Positions 44,890-54,755 of a stretch of DNA of 64,000 nucleotides are shown one piece after another. Under the pieces are notes generated by a model, which was not told the origin of the DNA, did no database searches, and saw only the letters and a list, made by a program, of their open reading frames with translations. The translations under genes were made by a program, and so were the position numbers. Source of the DNA: Burkholderiales bacterium (GTDB lineage: Bacteria > Pseudomonadota > Gammaproteobacteria > Burkholderiales > Burkholderiaceae_E); contig JAPLQF010000042.1 in assembly GCA_026399875.1 (NCBI GenBank), positions 1 to 64,000 on the forward strand, given 5' to 3'. Positions within the stretch are counted from its first letter, which is position 1; the number at the start of each line of letters is the position of its first letter.

Positions 44890-44924
44890 CGCTGATTAAC
44901 TTTCTATGGGCCGGGAGTCCAGTA

Positions 44925-45107
44925 ATGGCCGTCCAGCAAAACAAGAAGTCCCCCTCGAAACGCGGTATGCACCGCTCGCACGACTTCATCTCGAAGCCGC
45001 CGATCGCCGTCGAGCCCAGCACCGGTGAGGTCCATCTTCGCCACCACATCAGCCCGAACGGGTTTTACCGCGGCCGTAAAGTCGTCAAGACCAAAGCCGA
45101 CGAGTAA
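44925..45107 (+). CDS. rpmF: 50S ribosomal protein L32
   Basis: 60 residues, exact family size. The basic N-terminus [19 protein letters not shown] and the C-terminal [15 protein letters not shown] are standard for proteobacterial L32 of the form lacking zinc cysteines. A component of the large ribosomal subunit, encoded ahead of plsX and the fab genes, linking translation with lipid synthesis. Confidence 0.96.
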   Translation: MAVQQNKKSPSKRGMHRSHDFISKPPIAVEPSTGEVHLRHHISPNGFYRGRKVVKTKADE

Positions 45108-45236
45108 TCAGGGCGTCGACTGCCTTGGCTGACGACGTCCCGTTCATTGCGCAACCCCTGACGTCGCATTGCCGGCTGACGGGGTTGCCGTGATGATCGG
45201 CGGTTCGGGCAGTCTGTTCTTCTCCTGTGAGTCCGA

Positions 45237-46262
45237 ATGACGGTTCGCGTTGCCATCGACTGTATGGGCGGCGATCACGGTCTGTCGGTCACGATTCCGG
45301 CGGCGATCGCTTTCTCCGATCACCAATCTGATGTGCATCTGATCCTGGTCGGAAAGCCAGGTCCGATCGCCGAAGCTTTGCGCGCTGCGGGGCGGCAGGC
45401 AGGTGACAAAGACGCAAGGATCAGGATCCAGGGAGCCACTGAAGTCGTCGAGATGGATGAGCCTGTTGCTCAGGCCTTGCGCGGCAAGCGTGACTCGTCG
45501 ATGCGCGTTGCCATCGACCTGGTTCGTCGGGGCGAGGCGGATGCCTGCGTCAGTGCCGGTAATACCGGTGCTCTGATGGCGATTTCACGATCTGTGCTCA
45601 AGATGATCGACGGTATCGACCGACCGGCCATTGCCGCCTCCTTGCCGACCCGAACCGGCGGTCAGACGATGGTGCTCGACCTTGGCGCCAACGTCGATTG
45701 CGATCCCGGCCACCTGCTGCAGTTCGCGGTGATGGGCTGCGCGCTGGTGTCGGCACTCGGAGGTAGCGAGCGGCCGAGGGTCGGTCTGCTCAATATCGGC
45801 GAAGAGGTCATCAAGGGCAACGAGGTGGTCAAGCAGGCCGGCGAATTGCTGCGAACGAGCGGCCTCAATTTCATCGGTAATGTCGAAGGCAATGATCTTT
45901 TCGCGGGCACGGCCGATGTCGTGGTCTGCGACGGCTTCGTGGGCAATGTCGCACTCAAGACTTCCGAAGGGCTGGCGCAGATGCTGTCCGGTTTCATTCG
46001 CGAAGAGTTCACCCGCGGCCCGCTGGCCAAAGCGATTGCCATGCTGGCCTATCCGGTGCTCAAGCGGTTCAAGCAGCGTATCGATCACCGGCGCTATAAC
46101 GGAGCGAGCCTGATCGGTTTGAGAGGCATCGTGATCAAGAGTCATGGCTCTTCCGATGCTTACGGTTTCGAACAGGCCCTTAGGCGCGGTTATGATGCCT
46201 CCCGAAACGGCCTTCTGCGTCGGATTACCGATGCAATCCCTACGGTGCAATCATCCCAATGA
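45237..46262 (+). CDS. plsX: Phosphate acyltransferase PlsX
   Basis: 341 residues. N-terminal [19 protein letters not shown], then [33 protein letters not shown] and the C-terminal [19 protein letters not shown] are signature PlsX segments. It converts acyl-ACP to acyl-phosphate for phospholipid synthesis at the membrane. Starts at ATG 45237; its last bases overlap the fabH start (ATGA). Confidence 0.95.
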   Translation: MTVRVAIDCMGGDHGLSVTIPAAIAFSDHQSDVHLILVGKPGPIAEALRAAGRQAGDKDARIRIQGATEVVEMDEPVAQALRGKRDSSMRVAIDLVRRGEADACVSAGNTGALMAISRSVLKMIDGIDRPAIAASLPTRTGGQTMVLDLGANVDCDPGHLLQFAVMGCALVSALGGSERPRVGLLNIGEEVIKGNEVVKQAGELLRTSGLNFIGNVEGNDLFAGTADVVVCDGFVGNVALKTSEGLAQMLSGFIREEFTRGPLAKAIAMLAYPVLKRFKQRIDHRRYNGASLIGLRGIVIKSHGSSDAYGFEQALRRGYDASRNGLLRRITDAIPTVQSSQ

Positions 46263-47248
46263 GCTCGACCGAGCGAGTCTTTTCCCGCATTGTTGGTGTC
46301 GGCAGCGCGCTGCCGGAGCGATGTGTCACCAATGCCATGCTGGCGGCCGAACTCGGCGAGCGCGGCATCGAAACCTCCGATGAGTGGATCATGGCGCGCA
46401 CGGGCATCAGCCAGCGCTATATCGCCTCGCCGGAAGTCACCAGTTCGGTGCTTGGTGCGCGTGCCGCGCGGGCCGCTTTGGCCTATTGCGGTATGGCGCC
46501 CGAGTCGATCGATCTGATCATTGTGGCCACGTCCACACCCGATTATGTTTTTCCGAGTACGGCTTGCCTGGTTCAGCGTGACCTCGGCATCGCCGGCTGT
46601 CCGGCCTTTGATGTTCAGGCGGTTTGTTCAGGCTTTGTTTATGCACTGTCGGTCGCCGATGCGCTGATTACCAACGGCTCTTCAAAAAATGCGCTGGTGA
46701 TCGGCGCGGAAGTCTTCTCCCGCATTCTCGACTGGAGCGATCGCGGCACCTGTGTGCTGTTTGGCGATGGTGCCGGTGCAGTGGTGCTGTCAGCCTCCGA
46801 TCGTCCTGGCATTCTTGCCTCGAAGCTGCATGCCGACGGCCGCCATGAAGGTCTTCTGCGCACTGCTGGCAATGTGTCGCATGGCGCGATTGTCGGCACG
46901 CCCTTTCTCACCATGGACGGTCAGGCGGTCTTCAAGCTCGCGGTCAGCATGCTCGATCAGGTCGGGCGCGAAACCGTTGCAGCCGCTGGCATGACGGTTG
47001 CCGACATCGACTGGCTGGTGCCGCACCAGGCCAATATCCGCATCCTTCAGGCTACCGGTCGCAAGCTGGGGATTCCCGCCGAGCGTGTGGTGGTGACAGT
47101 CGATCGGCATGCCAACACCTCGGCTGCGTCGGTGCCGCTCGCCCTCGATACCGCAGTTCGCGACGGTCGTATCCGCGAAGGGCATCGCGTCATGTTGCAG
47201 GGGGTGGGCGGTGGCTTCACCTGGGGCAGCGTGTTCGTCCAGTTCTGA
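46259..47248 (+). CDS. fabH: 3-oxoacyl-ACP synthase III
   Basis: 329 residues. The catalytic triad is visible: Cys in [14 protein letters not shown], His in [11 protein letters not shown] and Asn in [11 protein letters not shown]-terminal [16 protein letters not shown] and [13 protein letters not shown] are typical. It condenses acetyl-CoA with malonyl-ACP, starting fatty-acid elongation. Translationally coupled to plsX by 4-bp overlap. Confidence 0.95.
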   Translation: MSSTERVFSRIVGVGSALPERCVTNAMLAAELGERGIETSDEWIMARTGISQRYIASPEVTSSVLGARAARAALAYCGMAPESIDLIIVATSTPDYVFPSTACLVQRDLGIAGCPAFDVQAVCSGFVYALSVADALITNGSSKNALVIGAEVFSRILDWSDRGTCVLFGDGAGAVVLSASDRPGILASKLHADGRHEGLLRTAGNVSHGAIVGTPFLTMDGQAVFKLAVSMLDQVGRETVAAAGMTVADIDWLVPHQANIRILQATGRKLGIPAERVVVTVDRHANTSAASVPLALDTAVRDGRIREGHRVMLQGVGGGFTWGSVFVQF

Positions 47249-47271
47249 TTGTTAGGTTTGAATTCATTGCC

Positions 47272-48258
47272 ATGAAACTCGCTTTCGTCTTTCCCGGGCA
47301 AGGCTCGCAGGCCGTTGGGATGCTCGATTCACTGACCGCCAATCCGGTGGTTGCTGAAATGATCATCGAGGCCGACGATGCGCTCGGCGAACCTTTGTCG
47401 ACACTGATCGAGAAAGGGCCCGCCGATGCGCTGGCCCTGACGGTCAACACCCAGCCGGCGATGCTGCTGGCAGGTCTGGCCTGTTATCGGGCTTGGCGCG
47501 CCGCCGGTGGTGCCGATGCCTCGGCCTTCGCCGGACACAGCCTTGGCGAGTACACCGCATTGACCGCGGCCGGTGTTTTCGATCTCGCATCAGCGCTCAA
47601 GCTCGTCCGCTTGCGGGCGCAGGCCATGCAGGAGGCCGTCCCTGTCGGGACCGGCGGCATGGCGGTCATCCTGGGCCTTGACGATGATCTGGTACGCGAT
47701 GCCTGTCGTGAGGCAAGCGAGTCGATCGGCGCGATGCCGGCAAGTTCCGGTGGCAACTCGTCGGCTGACGGGCGGGTTATACACGTCGTCGAACCGGCCA
47801 ATTTCAATGCGCCCGCGCAAGTCGTGATTGCCGGCAGCACCGCTGCGCTCGAACTTGCCTGCGAGATCGCCAAAAAGAAAGGTGCCAAGCGGGCAATGCC
47901 GCTTGCGGTCTCGGCACCCTTTCATTCTTCCCTGCTCAAGCCGGCCGGCGATCGCATGGCGGTCGCCCTGAAAGCCGTCAGCATGAGTCGCCCCCGTGTG
48001 CCGGTGATCAATAACGTCGATGTCACGTCGAATTTTGAGACTGACGCAATCATCGATGCGCTGGTGCGTCAGGCCTACAGTCCGGTTCGCTGGGTCGAAG
48101 TGGTCATGGCGCTGCAGTCGATGGGCATCACGCATGTCATCGAATTCGGGCCGGGAAAGGTTCTCGGCGGCATGATCAAGCGTATCGCACCGGAATTGAA
48201 GATCGGTGCGGTCTTCGATGCGGCAAGTCTCGAGTCGACGCTCAAGGAGTTCGCATGA
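47272..48258 (+). CDS. fabD: Malonyl-CoA:ACP transacylase
   Basis: 328 residues. FVFPGQGSQAVGMLD at the N-terminus, the serine nucleophile in FAGHSLGEYTALTA, the histidine in VSAPFHSSLLKPA, and GPGKVLGGMIKRI near the end are all family hallmarks. A small insertion with ASSGGNSSADGR (about 160-172) is unusual in length but keeps the frame. Loads malonyl groups on ACP. Overlaps fabG by 4 bp. Confidence 0.95.
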   Translation: MKLAFVFPGQGSQAVGMLDSLTANPVVAEMIIEADDALGEPLSTLIEKGPADALALTVNTQPAMLLAGLACYRAWRAAGGADASAFAGHSLGEYTALTAAGVFDLASALKLVRLRAQAMQEAVPVGTGGMAVILGLDDDLVRDACREASESIGAMPASSGGNSSADGRVIHVVEPANFNAPAQVVIAGSTAALELACEIAKKKGAKRAMPLAVSAPFHSSLLKPAGDRMAVALKAVSMSRPRVPVINNVDVTSNFETDAIIDALVRQAYSPVRWVEVVMALQSMGITHVIEFGPGKVLGGMIKRIAPELKIGAVFDAASLESTLKEFA

Positions 48259-49013
48259 ACCACGACACCGCCGCCCTGTCAGGTCGGCTCGCACTCGTCA
48301 CCGGTGCATCAAGGGGTATCGGCCGAGCCATCGCCCTCGAGCTCGGTCGACTCGGCGCCACCGTGATCGGTACCGCGACCACCGAAGCCGGCGCTCAAGG
48401 CATCACCGACACACTGGCCGCAGCCGGCTATGCCGGGCGAGGCGCGGTGCTCGACGTGGCCGATGCCGCCGCAACCGAGGCCCTGATCGCGGCCATCGGC
48501 AAGGCCGAAGGCGCACCGGCCATCCTGGTCAACAATGCCGGCATCACCCGAGACAATCTTGCACTGCGCATGAAAGACGAAGAATGGTCGGCAGTCATCG
48601 ATACCAATCTGTCTGCCGTGTTTCGCCTGTCACGCGGGGTCATGCGCGGCATGACCAAGGCCCGATGGGGTCGTATCGTCAATATCACCTCGGTGGTCGG
48701 CGAGTCAGGCAATGCCGGGCAGGCCAACTATGCGGCCGCAAAGGCTGGCGTTGCGGGCATGACTCGCGCTCTGGCCCAGGAACTCGGCAGTCGCAACATC
48801 ACGGTCAATTGCGTTGCACCAGGTTTTATCGATACCGATATGACGCGAGCGCTGGCGGCGGAGCAGACCGCGGCGCTCCTGCAGAAAGTTCCGCTGGGTC
48901 GTTTTGGAGATGTCGCCGAGGTGGCCGCGACGGTGGGCTTTCTGTGCTCGCCGCTTGCGGGCTACATCACCGGCAATACTCTCCATGTCAATGGCGGTAT
49001 GTACATGGCCTGA
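48255..49013 (+). CDS. fabG: 3-oxoacyl-ACP reductase
   Basis: 252 residues, short-chain dehydrogenase. The NADPH loop is TGASRGIGRAI, followed by NNAGITRDN. The Ser-Tyr-Lys triad appears in ITSVVGESG and NYAAAKAG. A C-terminal GNTLHVNGGMYMA is typical of FabG. It reduces 3-oxoacyl-ACP in each elongation cycle. Coupled to fabD through ATGA. Confidence 0.95.
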   Translation: MNHDTAALSGRLALVTGASRGIGRAIALELGRLGATVIGTATTEAGAQGITDTLAAAGYAGRGAVLDVADAAATEALIAAIGKAEGAPAILVNNAGITRDNLALRMKDEEWSAVIDTNLSAVFRLSRGVMRGMTKARWGRIVNITSVVGESGNAGQANYAAAKAGVAGMTRALAQELGSRNITVNCVAPGFIDTDMTRALAAEQTAALLQKVPLGRFGDVAEVAATVGFLCSPLAGYITGNTLHVNGGMYMA

Positions 49014-49069
49014 TCGGCCAAGCGGCTTAAGTCCCTGGGGCCGATTAATTCCGGGGCGACGATGCGGAG

Positions 49070-49078
49070 TGCTAGAAT
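49070..49078 (+). promoter_or_regulatory. Candidate extended -10 promoter of acpP
   Basis: TGC followed by TAGAAT (49073-49078) lies 70 bp before the acpP start. A recognisable -35 is lacking. A separate acpP promoter is expected, since ACP is needed in large excess over the Fab enzymes. Confidence 0.4.
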
Positions 49079-49147
49079 CGCCCGCCGCATTTCTGCAGAG
49101 CAGCGCCGTTGGGGCGCCTCTGCCACACACAAGTAAAAGGACATGAA

Positions 49148-49390
49148 ATGAGCGACATCGAACAACGCGTCAAGAAAATCGTCGCCGAGCAGTTGGGGGT
49201 GAACGAATCCGAGATCAAAACCGAATCGTCCTTCGTCGACGATCTGGGTGCCGACTCGCTTGACACCGTCGAACTGGTCATGGCGCTTGAAGATGAATTC
49301 GAGACCGAGATTCCTGACGAAGAAGCCGAGAAGATTACGACGGTTCAGCAGGCGATCGATTACGTGACCGCTCATCCCAAATCGGCCTGA
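49148..49390 (+). CDS. acpP: Acyl carrier protein
   Basis: 80 residues. ATG 49148 is chosen because AAAAGGA stands 7 bp upstream and the product then begins [10 protein letters not shown] as in family members. The phosphopantetheine serine is S37 in [15 protein letters not shown]. Strongly acidic helix-rich protein. It carries acyl chains for the Fab enzymes and PlsX; AcpS, which activates it, is encoded at 59350. Confidence 0.96.
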   Translation: MSDIEQRVKKIVAEQLGVNESEIKTESSFVDDLGADSLDTVELVMALEDEFETEIPDEEAEKITTVQQAIDYVTAHPKSA

Positions 49391-49463
49391 TCCTGTTATT
49401 GAACCCTTTTTGTTTCGGCCTGGTTTTGCGGGCTGAATTACTGCTTAGCGGAGTGAGCTCTCG

Positions 49464-50699
49464 ATGAGCCGTCGTAGAGTCGTTATAACCGGACTCGGGC
49501 TGATCAGCCCGGTCGGTAATGATGTTGCCACTGGCTGGGCGAGCCTGCTTGCGGGCAAGAGCGGCATCGGCCCGATCACTCACTTCGATGCCTCGGCATT
49601 TACCTCGCAGATTGCGGGTGAGGTAAAGGGCTTCGATATCAATGCCTGGTTGCCTGCCAAGGAAGCCCGTCACTTCGACACCTTCATCCATTTCGGTATT
49701 GCGGCGTCCTCACAGGCGGTGCTCGATGCCGGCATTACTGCCGACAATGTCGACCCCGAACGGGTCGGCGTGATTGTCGGATCAGGTATCGGTGGGCTGC
49801 CGATGATCGAGGACAATCACGACGAACTCGTCAAACGCGGTCCTCGCCGGGTTTCGCCTTTTTTTGTGCCCGGATCGATCGTCAATATGGTGTCGGGACA
49901 GGTCTCGATCATGCATGGCTTTCAGGGCCCCAATTACGCGGTGGTCTCAGCCTGCACGACAGGCCTTCACTCCATCGGTGATGCCGGTCGGCTCATCGAA
50001 TACGGCGATGCCGACGTCATGATTGCGGGCGGCGCCGAGGCTTCGATTTCCCCACTGGGTGTGGCGGGTTTTTGCTCTGCCCGTGCCATGTCAAGCCGCA
50101 ATGACGACCCCACGACCGCGAGCCGGCCTTGGGACCGCGACCGCGACGGTTTCGTGCTGGGCGAAGGCGCTGGGGTTCTGGTGCTCGAAGAGTACGAACA
50201 TGCCCGCAAGCGCGGAGCGCGCATCTATGGCGAGCTCGTCGGCTACGGGATGAGCGCTGATGCGCATCACATCACCGCGCCCGATCGCAATGGGCCGACC
50301 CGTGGCATGAAAGCGGCGTTTCGTAATGCCAAAGTCAATCCCAACGAGATCCAGTACGTCAACGCACATGGCACGTCGACCCCTCTGGGCGACAAGAACG
50401 AAACCGAAGCGATCAAACTGGCCTTCGGAGATCATGCCTCCAGGCTCGTCATCAATTCAACCAAATCCATGACCGGGCATCTGCTTGGCGCAGCAGGCGG
50501 TATCGAATCGATCTTCACGACACTGGCGGTCTATCACCAGGTCTCACCCCCGACGATCAATATTTTCAATCAGGATCCCGAGTGCGACCTCGACTACTGC
50601 GCGAATGAAGCGCGGCCGATGCGCATCGATACCGCCATTTCCAACTCCTTTGGATTCGGTGGCACCAACGGGACACTGGTTATCAAACGACTGGTCTGA
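49464..50699 (+). CDS. fabF: 3-oxoacyl-ACP synthase II
   Basis: 411 residues. The catalytic Cys is in VSACTTGLHSIGDA and the two His are in NAHGTSTPLGD and SMTGHLLGAAGG. C-terminal NSFGFGGTNGTLV is standard. Elongates acyl-ACP, particularly C16 to C18 unsaturated chains. Ends the core fab operon; the next gene starts 15 bp later. Confidence 0.95.
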   Translation: MSRRRVVITGLGLISPVGNDVATGWASLLAGKSGIGPITHFDASAFTSQIAGEVKGFDINAWLPAKEARHFDTFIHFGIAASSQAVLDAGITADNVDPERVGVIVGSGIGGLPMIEDNHDELVKRGPRRVSPFFVPGSIVNMVSGQVSIMHGFQGPNYAVVSACTTGLHSIGDAGRLIEYGDADVMIAGGAEASISPLGVAGFCSARAMSSRNDDPTTASRPWDRDRDGFVLGEGAGVLVLEEYEHARKRGARIYGELVGYGMSADAHHITAPDRNGPTRGMKAAFRNAKVNPNEIQYVNAHGTSTPLGDKNETEAIKLAFGDHASRLVINSTKSMTGHLLGAAGGIESIFTTLAVYHQVSPPTINIFNQDPECDLDYCANEARPMRIDTAISNSFGFGGTNGTLVIKRLV

Positions 50700-50714
50700 C
50701 TTCAGGTCGGCACG

Positions 50715-51245
50715 ATGAGCGTCGCCTTTCAGATCGAGGTGGGGCGCTCTGCGCGGGCAGCCGCCTTGACGATGATCACGAGTGCGATTCCGGCACTTGG
50801 CTTGCTGCTGTCGGGTGTTTGGCTGCTCATCGGGCCGAGCTTCGTGATGCAGGGCATCGAGGCTGCGCGCTGGCCGCTTGCGGGCGCATTGTTCGTGTCG
50901 GCTGCAGTCCTTTGCGGGTTGAGTGTGCGCGGATTGCTGACCGGTTCTTCCGATGCTTTGCCGATTCGCCTGAGCGTGCGTGATGACGGCTCGATTGCCT
51001 GCGATGATGCGTCGGGCAAGTCTGTGACCGGGCTTGCATTGCGGTCGGTTTGCCGACTGCCTGGCTTGATCGTCGTGGCGTTAGCCCCACCTGCTTTGCA
51101 TCGTGGCCCGAACAGCCAGATCATCAGCTTGTTGCTCGGCCGCGATGCCATGACAGCCGATGCATGGCGTGCTCTCAATGTCTGGCTGCTTTGGCAGCTT
51201 CGCGGTCAAACCCTTCAGCAGTCCTCAGGAAACACATCGACATGA
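50715..51245 (+). CDS. YgfX-like small membrane protein (uncertain)
   Basis: 176 residues. Two hydrophobic helices (about 15-45 and 52-75) are followed by a soluble tail with short beta strands (LSVRDDGSIACDD…LRSVCRLPGLIVVALA) and an LLGRDAMTADAWRALNVWLLW ending. This two-helix/soluble-tail layout and ending resemble YgfX/CptA proteins, but identity is too weak for a firm call. It occupies the place where Burkholderia-type genomes carry rpoE-rseA-rseB, and its stop overlaps the mucD start, so it is co-translated with the protease. Confidence 0.5.
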   Translation: MSVAFQIEVGRSARAAALTMITSAIPALGLLLSGVWLLIGPSFVMQGIEAARWPLAGALFVSAAVLCGLSVRGLLTGSSDALPIRLSVRDDGSIACDDASGKSVTGLALRSVCRLPGLIVVALAPPALHRGPNSQIISLLLGRDAMTADAWRALNVWLLWQLRGQTLQQSSGNTST

Positions 51246-52738
51246 CACGACTGATATCTGCCCTCTTGCTGATGACCCTGTCGGTCGGCGCCAGCCTCAT
51301 CTCGACCAGTGCGTCCGCGCAGGCTTCGCGTGAACTCCCCGATTTCGCCGACCTGGTCGAGCGCACCGGGCCAGCAGTCGTCAACATTCGTACCACCGAG
51401 CGATCGCGGGCGAATGCCCCGGCGGCCGCACCGCAGATGCCGGAGGGTATGGACGAAAACGATCCCCTCTATGAGTTCTTCCGCCGCTTCATCCCGCCGC
51501 GCCAAGGACCGGGGCAGGGCGGTCAGGGGCCGCGTGGGCGCGGTGATGGGTCGGGGGCAGAGGTCCCGCGTGGGGTGGGCTCGGGGTTCATCATTTCGGC
51601 CGATGGTTTCCTGCTGACCAATCACCATGTGGTTGATGGCGCTGATGAAATCTATGTCACGCTGACAGATAAGCGCGAATTCAAGGGTCGCCTGATAGGT
51701 TCCGATCGCCGCACCGACGTTGCGCTGGTCAAGATCGAGTCGGCCAATCTGCCGATGCTCAAAACTGGCGATCCGGCCCGCCTTCGGGTCGGCGAATGGG
51801 TGGTCGCCATCGGCTCGCCCTTCGGCCTGGACAATACCGTGACGGCCGGCATCGTCTCGGCAAAGGGCCGCGATACCGGAGACTATCTGCCTTTCATCCA
51901 GACTGATGTCGCGGTCAACCCGGGCAATTCCGGCGGCCCGCTGCTCAATATGCGCGGCGAGGTGATCGGCATCAATTCGCAGATCTACAGTCGCACCGGC
52001 GGCTTTATGGGTATCTCGTTTGCAATTCCGATCGACGAAGCCATGCGGGTGAGCGATCAGTTGCGGGCCAGCGGTCGGGTCACCCGCGGACGGATTGGGG
52101 TAGGTATCGCCGAAGTCACCAAGGATGTCGCCGAGCCTCTCGGGCTGCCACGTGCTGCCGGAGCATTGGTTCGTAATGTCGAGGCGGGTGGTCCGGCCGA
52201 GAAGGCGGGCATCGAGGTTGGCGACATCATTCTGAAGTTTGACGGCAAGCCGATCGAGCGCTCGACTGACCTGCCGCGAATCGTCGGTAATACCAAGCCC
52301 GGGACCAAAGCGCCGGTATCGGTCTGGCGCAAGGGTGCAGCCCGTGAGCTCAGCTTGACCGTCGCTGAAATGCAGACCGAAACGACTGCCCGGGCACCGG
52401 CTAGCAGCAAGCCTGCGCCTGGCCAGGCGGCGCCTAGCCAGTCGAATGCGCTTGGACTGGTGGTTTCCGATATTTCGGATGAACGCAAGACCCAGCTCAG
52501 AATCAAGTCGGGCGTACTGGTCGATGCAGTCGAGGGTCAGGCTGCGCGGGCAGGGCTTCGTCAGGGTGATGTCATTCTGTCGCTGAACAATCAGGATGTC
52601 ACAAACGCCAAGCAATTCAACGACCTGGTCACCAAGCTCGATCGCACCAAGACCCATGTCATGCTGGTGCGACGTGGCGACAACGCCCAGTTCGTGCCGA
52701 TCCGCCCGGCAGCGTCGGCCGCGCCCGAGGCGCGATGA
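51242..52738 (+). CDS. mucD: DegP/MucD-type periplasmic serine protease (Do family)
   Basis: 498 residues from ATG 51242 (ATGA overlap). A signal peptide is cleaved near SASAQA. A disordered Pro/Gly-rich linker (about 57-108) precedes the trypsin-like domain with the triad H129 (TNHHVVDG), D159 (RRTDVALVK) and S230 (NPGNSGGPL). Two PDZ domains follow (about 285-370 and 410-490). Works in the periplasm as protease and chaperone for misfolded envelope proteins. Usually regulated by sigma-E, whose genes are not adjacent here. A GC hairpin without T-run follows (52739-52761). Confidence 0.93.
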   Translation: MTRLISALLLMTLSVGASLISTSASAQASRELPDFADLVERTGPAVVNIRTTERSRANAPAAAPQMPEGMDENDPLYEFFRRFIPPRQGPGQGGQGPRGRGDGSGAEVPRGVGSGFIISADGFLLTNHHVVDGADEIYVTLTDKREFKGRLIGSDRRTDVALVKIESANLPMLKTGDPARLRVGEWVVAIGSPFGLDNTVTAGIVSAKGRDTGDYLPFIQTDVAVNPGNSGGPLLNMRGEVIGINSQIYSRTGGFMGISFAIPIDEAMRVSDQLRASGRVTRGRIGVGIAEVTKDVAEPLGLPRAAGALVRNVEAGGPAEKAGIEVGDIILKFDGKPIERSTDLPRIVGNTKPGTKAPVSVWRKGAARELSLTVAEMQTETTARAPASSKPAPGQAAPSQSNALGLVVSDISDERKTQLRIKSGVLVDAVEGQAARAGLRQGDVILSLNNQDVTNAKQFNDLVTKLDRTKTHVMLVRRGDNAQFVPIRPAASAAPEAR

Positions 52739-52761
52739 CCCGCTGAGATGACAACAGCGGG
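52739..52761 (+). terminator. Hairpin after mucD, weak terminator candidate
   Basis: A 7-bp perfect stem (52739-52745 with 52755-52761, 9-nt loop) begins directly after the mucD stop. No T-run follows. A TAGAAT at 52816-52821, about 70 bp before lepA, may start a new transcript. Confidence 0.35.
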
Positions 52762-52890
52762 AGTCCGAGGTTCGGCGTGCTGATGATCAGCCGCCGGCTT
52801 TCGCTCGCTGTCAGATAGAATCACGGGTTAACCTGCGCTGGCATTCCCGCCAGCCAGGCTGAGTGCCGCCCGGCGATCACCGGGCGTTCG

Positions 52891-54711
52891 ATGGCGCCTG
52901 GTGCGCCGGGTCTGACCGTGCAAAACATTCGCAATTTTTCGATCATCGCGCATATCGACCACGGCAAATCGACGCTCGCCGATCGCCTCATCCAGCGTTG
53001 CGGCGGGCTCTCCGATCGCGAGATGGCTGAACAGGTGCTCGATTCAATGGACCTCGAGCGCGAACGAGGCATCACGATCAAGGCCCAGACCGCATCGCTG
53101 CGCTATGTGGCCAAGGACGGATCGATTTACAACCTCAACCTGATCGATACGCCCGGCCATGTCGACTTCTCCTATGAAGTCAGCCGGTCGCTGTCAGCCT
53201 GCGAGGGCGCCTTGCTGGTGGTCGATGCCTCCCAGGGTGTCGAAGCCCAGACGGTGGCCAATTGCTACACCGCCATCGAACTGGGTGTCGAGGTCGTGCC
53301 GGTGCTCAACAAGATGGATCTGCCGCAGGCCAACCCCGAGCAGGCGCAGATCGAGATCGAAGAGGTCATCGGCATCGATGCGTCGGATGCGATTCCGGCC
53401 AGTGCCAAGACCGGCATGGGCATCGACGACATTCTCGAAGCCGTGGTCGCCAGAATCCCGCCGCCCAAAGGCGATGCGCAAGCGCCGCTGCAGGCTCTGG
53501 TCATCGACTCTTGGTTCGACAATTATGTCGGTGTGGTGATGCTGGTCAGAGTCTTCAACGGCACTTTGCGCCCCAAGGACAAGATCCGGCTGATGGCCAC
53601 CAATGTCACCGTCCTGTGTGAGCAGGTGGGTGTCTTCACGCCGAAGTCGACGCAGCGCGAGTCGCTGTCGGCCGGGCAGGTCGGATTCGTCATCTCGGGC
53701 ATCAAGGAGCTCAAGGCTGCCAAAGTGGGCGATACCGTGACCCTCGACCGGCAGCCCGCGCAGGCTGCCCTGCCGGGGTTCAAGGAGGTCAAACCTTCAG
53801 TCTTTGCCGGTCTTTATCCGATCGAGGCGAATCAGTACGAAGCGCTTCGCGATGCGCTCGAGAAGCTTCAGCTCAACGATGCATCGCTGCAATTCGAGCC
53901 CGAGGTGTCGCAGGCGCTCGGATTCGGGTTTCGCTGCGGTTTCCTTGGCCTCTTGCATATGGACATCGTCCAGGAGCGGCTCGAGCGCGAGTACAACATG
54001 GACCTCATCACGACTGCGCCGACCGTGGTCTATGAGGTGCTCATGAATGACGGTACGGTCGAGCGCGTCGAGAACCCGGCCAAGCTGCCGGACCTTGCTC
54101 GTACCCAGGAGATCCGGGAGCCGATCGTCTCGGTGACGGTCTTCGTCCCCCAGGAATATGTCGGTGCGGTGATCACGCTTTGTACCAACAAGCGGGGCAC
54201 GCAGACCAACCTGTCCTATCACGGCAAGCAGGTGCATCTGCATTACGACCTGCCAATGAACGAAATCGTCCTCGATTTCTTCGACAAGCTGAAGTCGGTC
54301 TCGCGTGGCTATGCGTCGATGGATTACGACTTCAAGGAATATCGGGCTGCCGACGTCGTCAAGCTCGACCTGCTTGTCAACGGTGACAAGGTTGATGCGC
54401 TGTCACTGATCGTTCATCGCGCCAATGCACCCTATCGGGGTCGCGAAATCGCCGCCAAGATGCGCGAACTGATCCCGCGCCAGATGTATGACGTCGCGAT
54501 TCAGGCAGCGATCGGCGGAAACATCGTGGCGCGTGAAAACGTCAAGGCACTGCGCAAGAATGTTCTGGCCAAGTGCTACGGCGGCGACATCACACGCAAG
54601 AAAAAGCTTCTCGAAAAGCAGAAGGCCGGCAAGAAGCGGATGAAGCAGGTCGGTACCGTCGAGATTCCCCAGGAAGCCTTTCTCGCGGTCCTGCAGGTCG
54701 AGGATCGCTGA
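52891..54711 (+). CDS. lepA: Elongation factor 4 (LepA)
   Basis: 606 residues from ATG 52891; a GTG at 52918 would begin [17 protein letters not shown], exactly like other LepA proteins, and may be the real start. GTPase motifs [17 protein letters not shown] and NKMDLPQA are present; the LepA-specific C-terminal domain includes [11 protein letters not shown] and [19 protein letters not shown], with a lysine-rich ending. It back-translocates stalled ribosomes and is linked here with lepB as in most proteobacteria. Confidence 0.95.
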   Translation: MAPGAPGLTVQNIRNFSIIAHIDHGKSTLADRLIQRCGGLSDREMAEQVLDSMDLERERGITIKAQTASLRYVAKDGSIYNLNLIDTPGHVDFSYEVSRSLSACEGALLVVDASQGVEAQTVANCYTAIELGVEVVPVLNKMDLPQANPEQAQIEIEEVIGIDASDAIPASAKTGMGIDDILEAVVARIPPPKGDAQAPLQALVIDSWFDNYVGVVMLVRVFNGTLRPKDKIRLMATNVTVLCEQVGVFTPKSTQRESLSAGQVGFVISGIKELKAAKVGDTVTLDRQPAQAALPGFKEVKPSVFAGLYPIEANQYEALRDALEKLQLNDASLQFEPEVSQALGFGFRCGFLGLLHMDIVQERLEREYNMDLITTAPTVVYEVLMNDGTVERVENPAKLPDLARTQEIREPIVSVTVFVPQEYVGAVITLCTNKRGTQTNLSYHGKQVHLHYDLPMNEIVLDFFDKLKSVSRGYASMDYDFKEYRAADVVKLDLLVNGDKVDALSLIVHRANAPYRGREIAAKMRELIPRQMYDVAIQAAIGGNIVARENVKALRKNVLAKCYGGDITRKKKLLEKQKAGKKRMKQVGTVEIPQEAFLAVLQVEDR

Positions 54712-54755
54712 GACATGGCTCTTCCTGACCCGAATGCCGTTCTACAGGACTTTCA

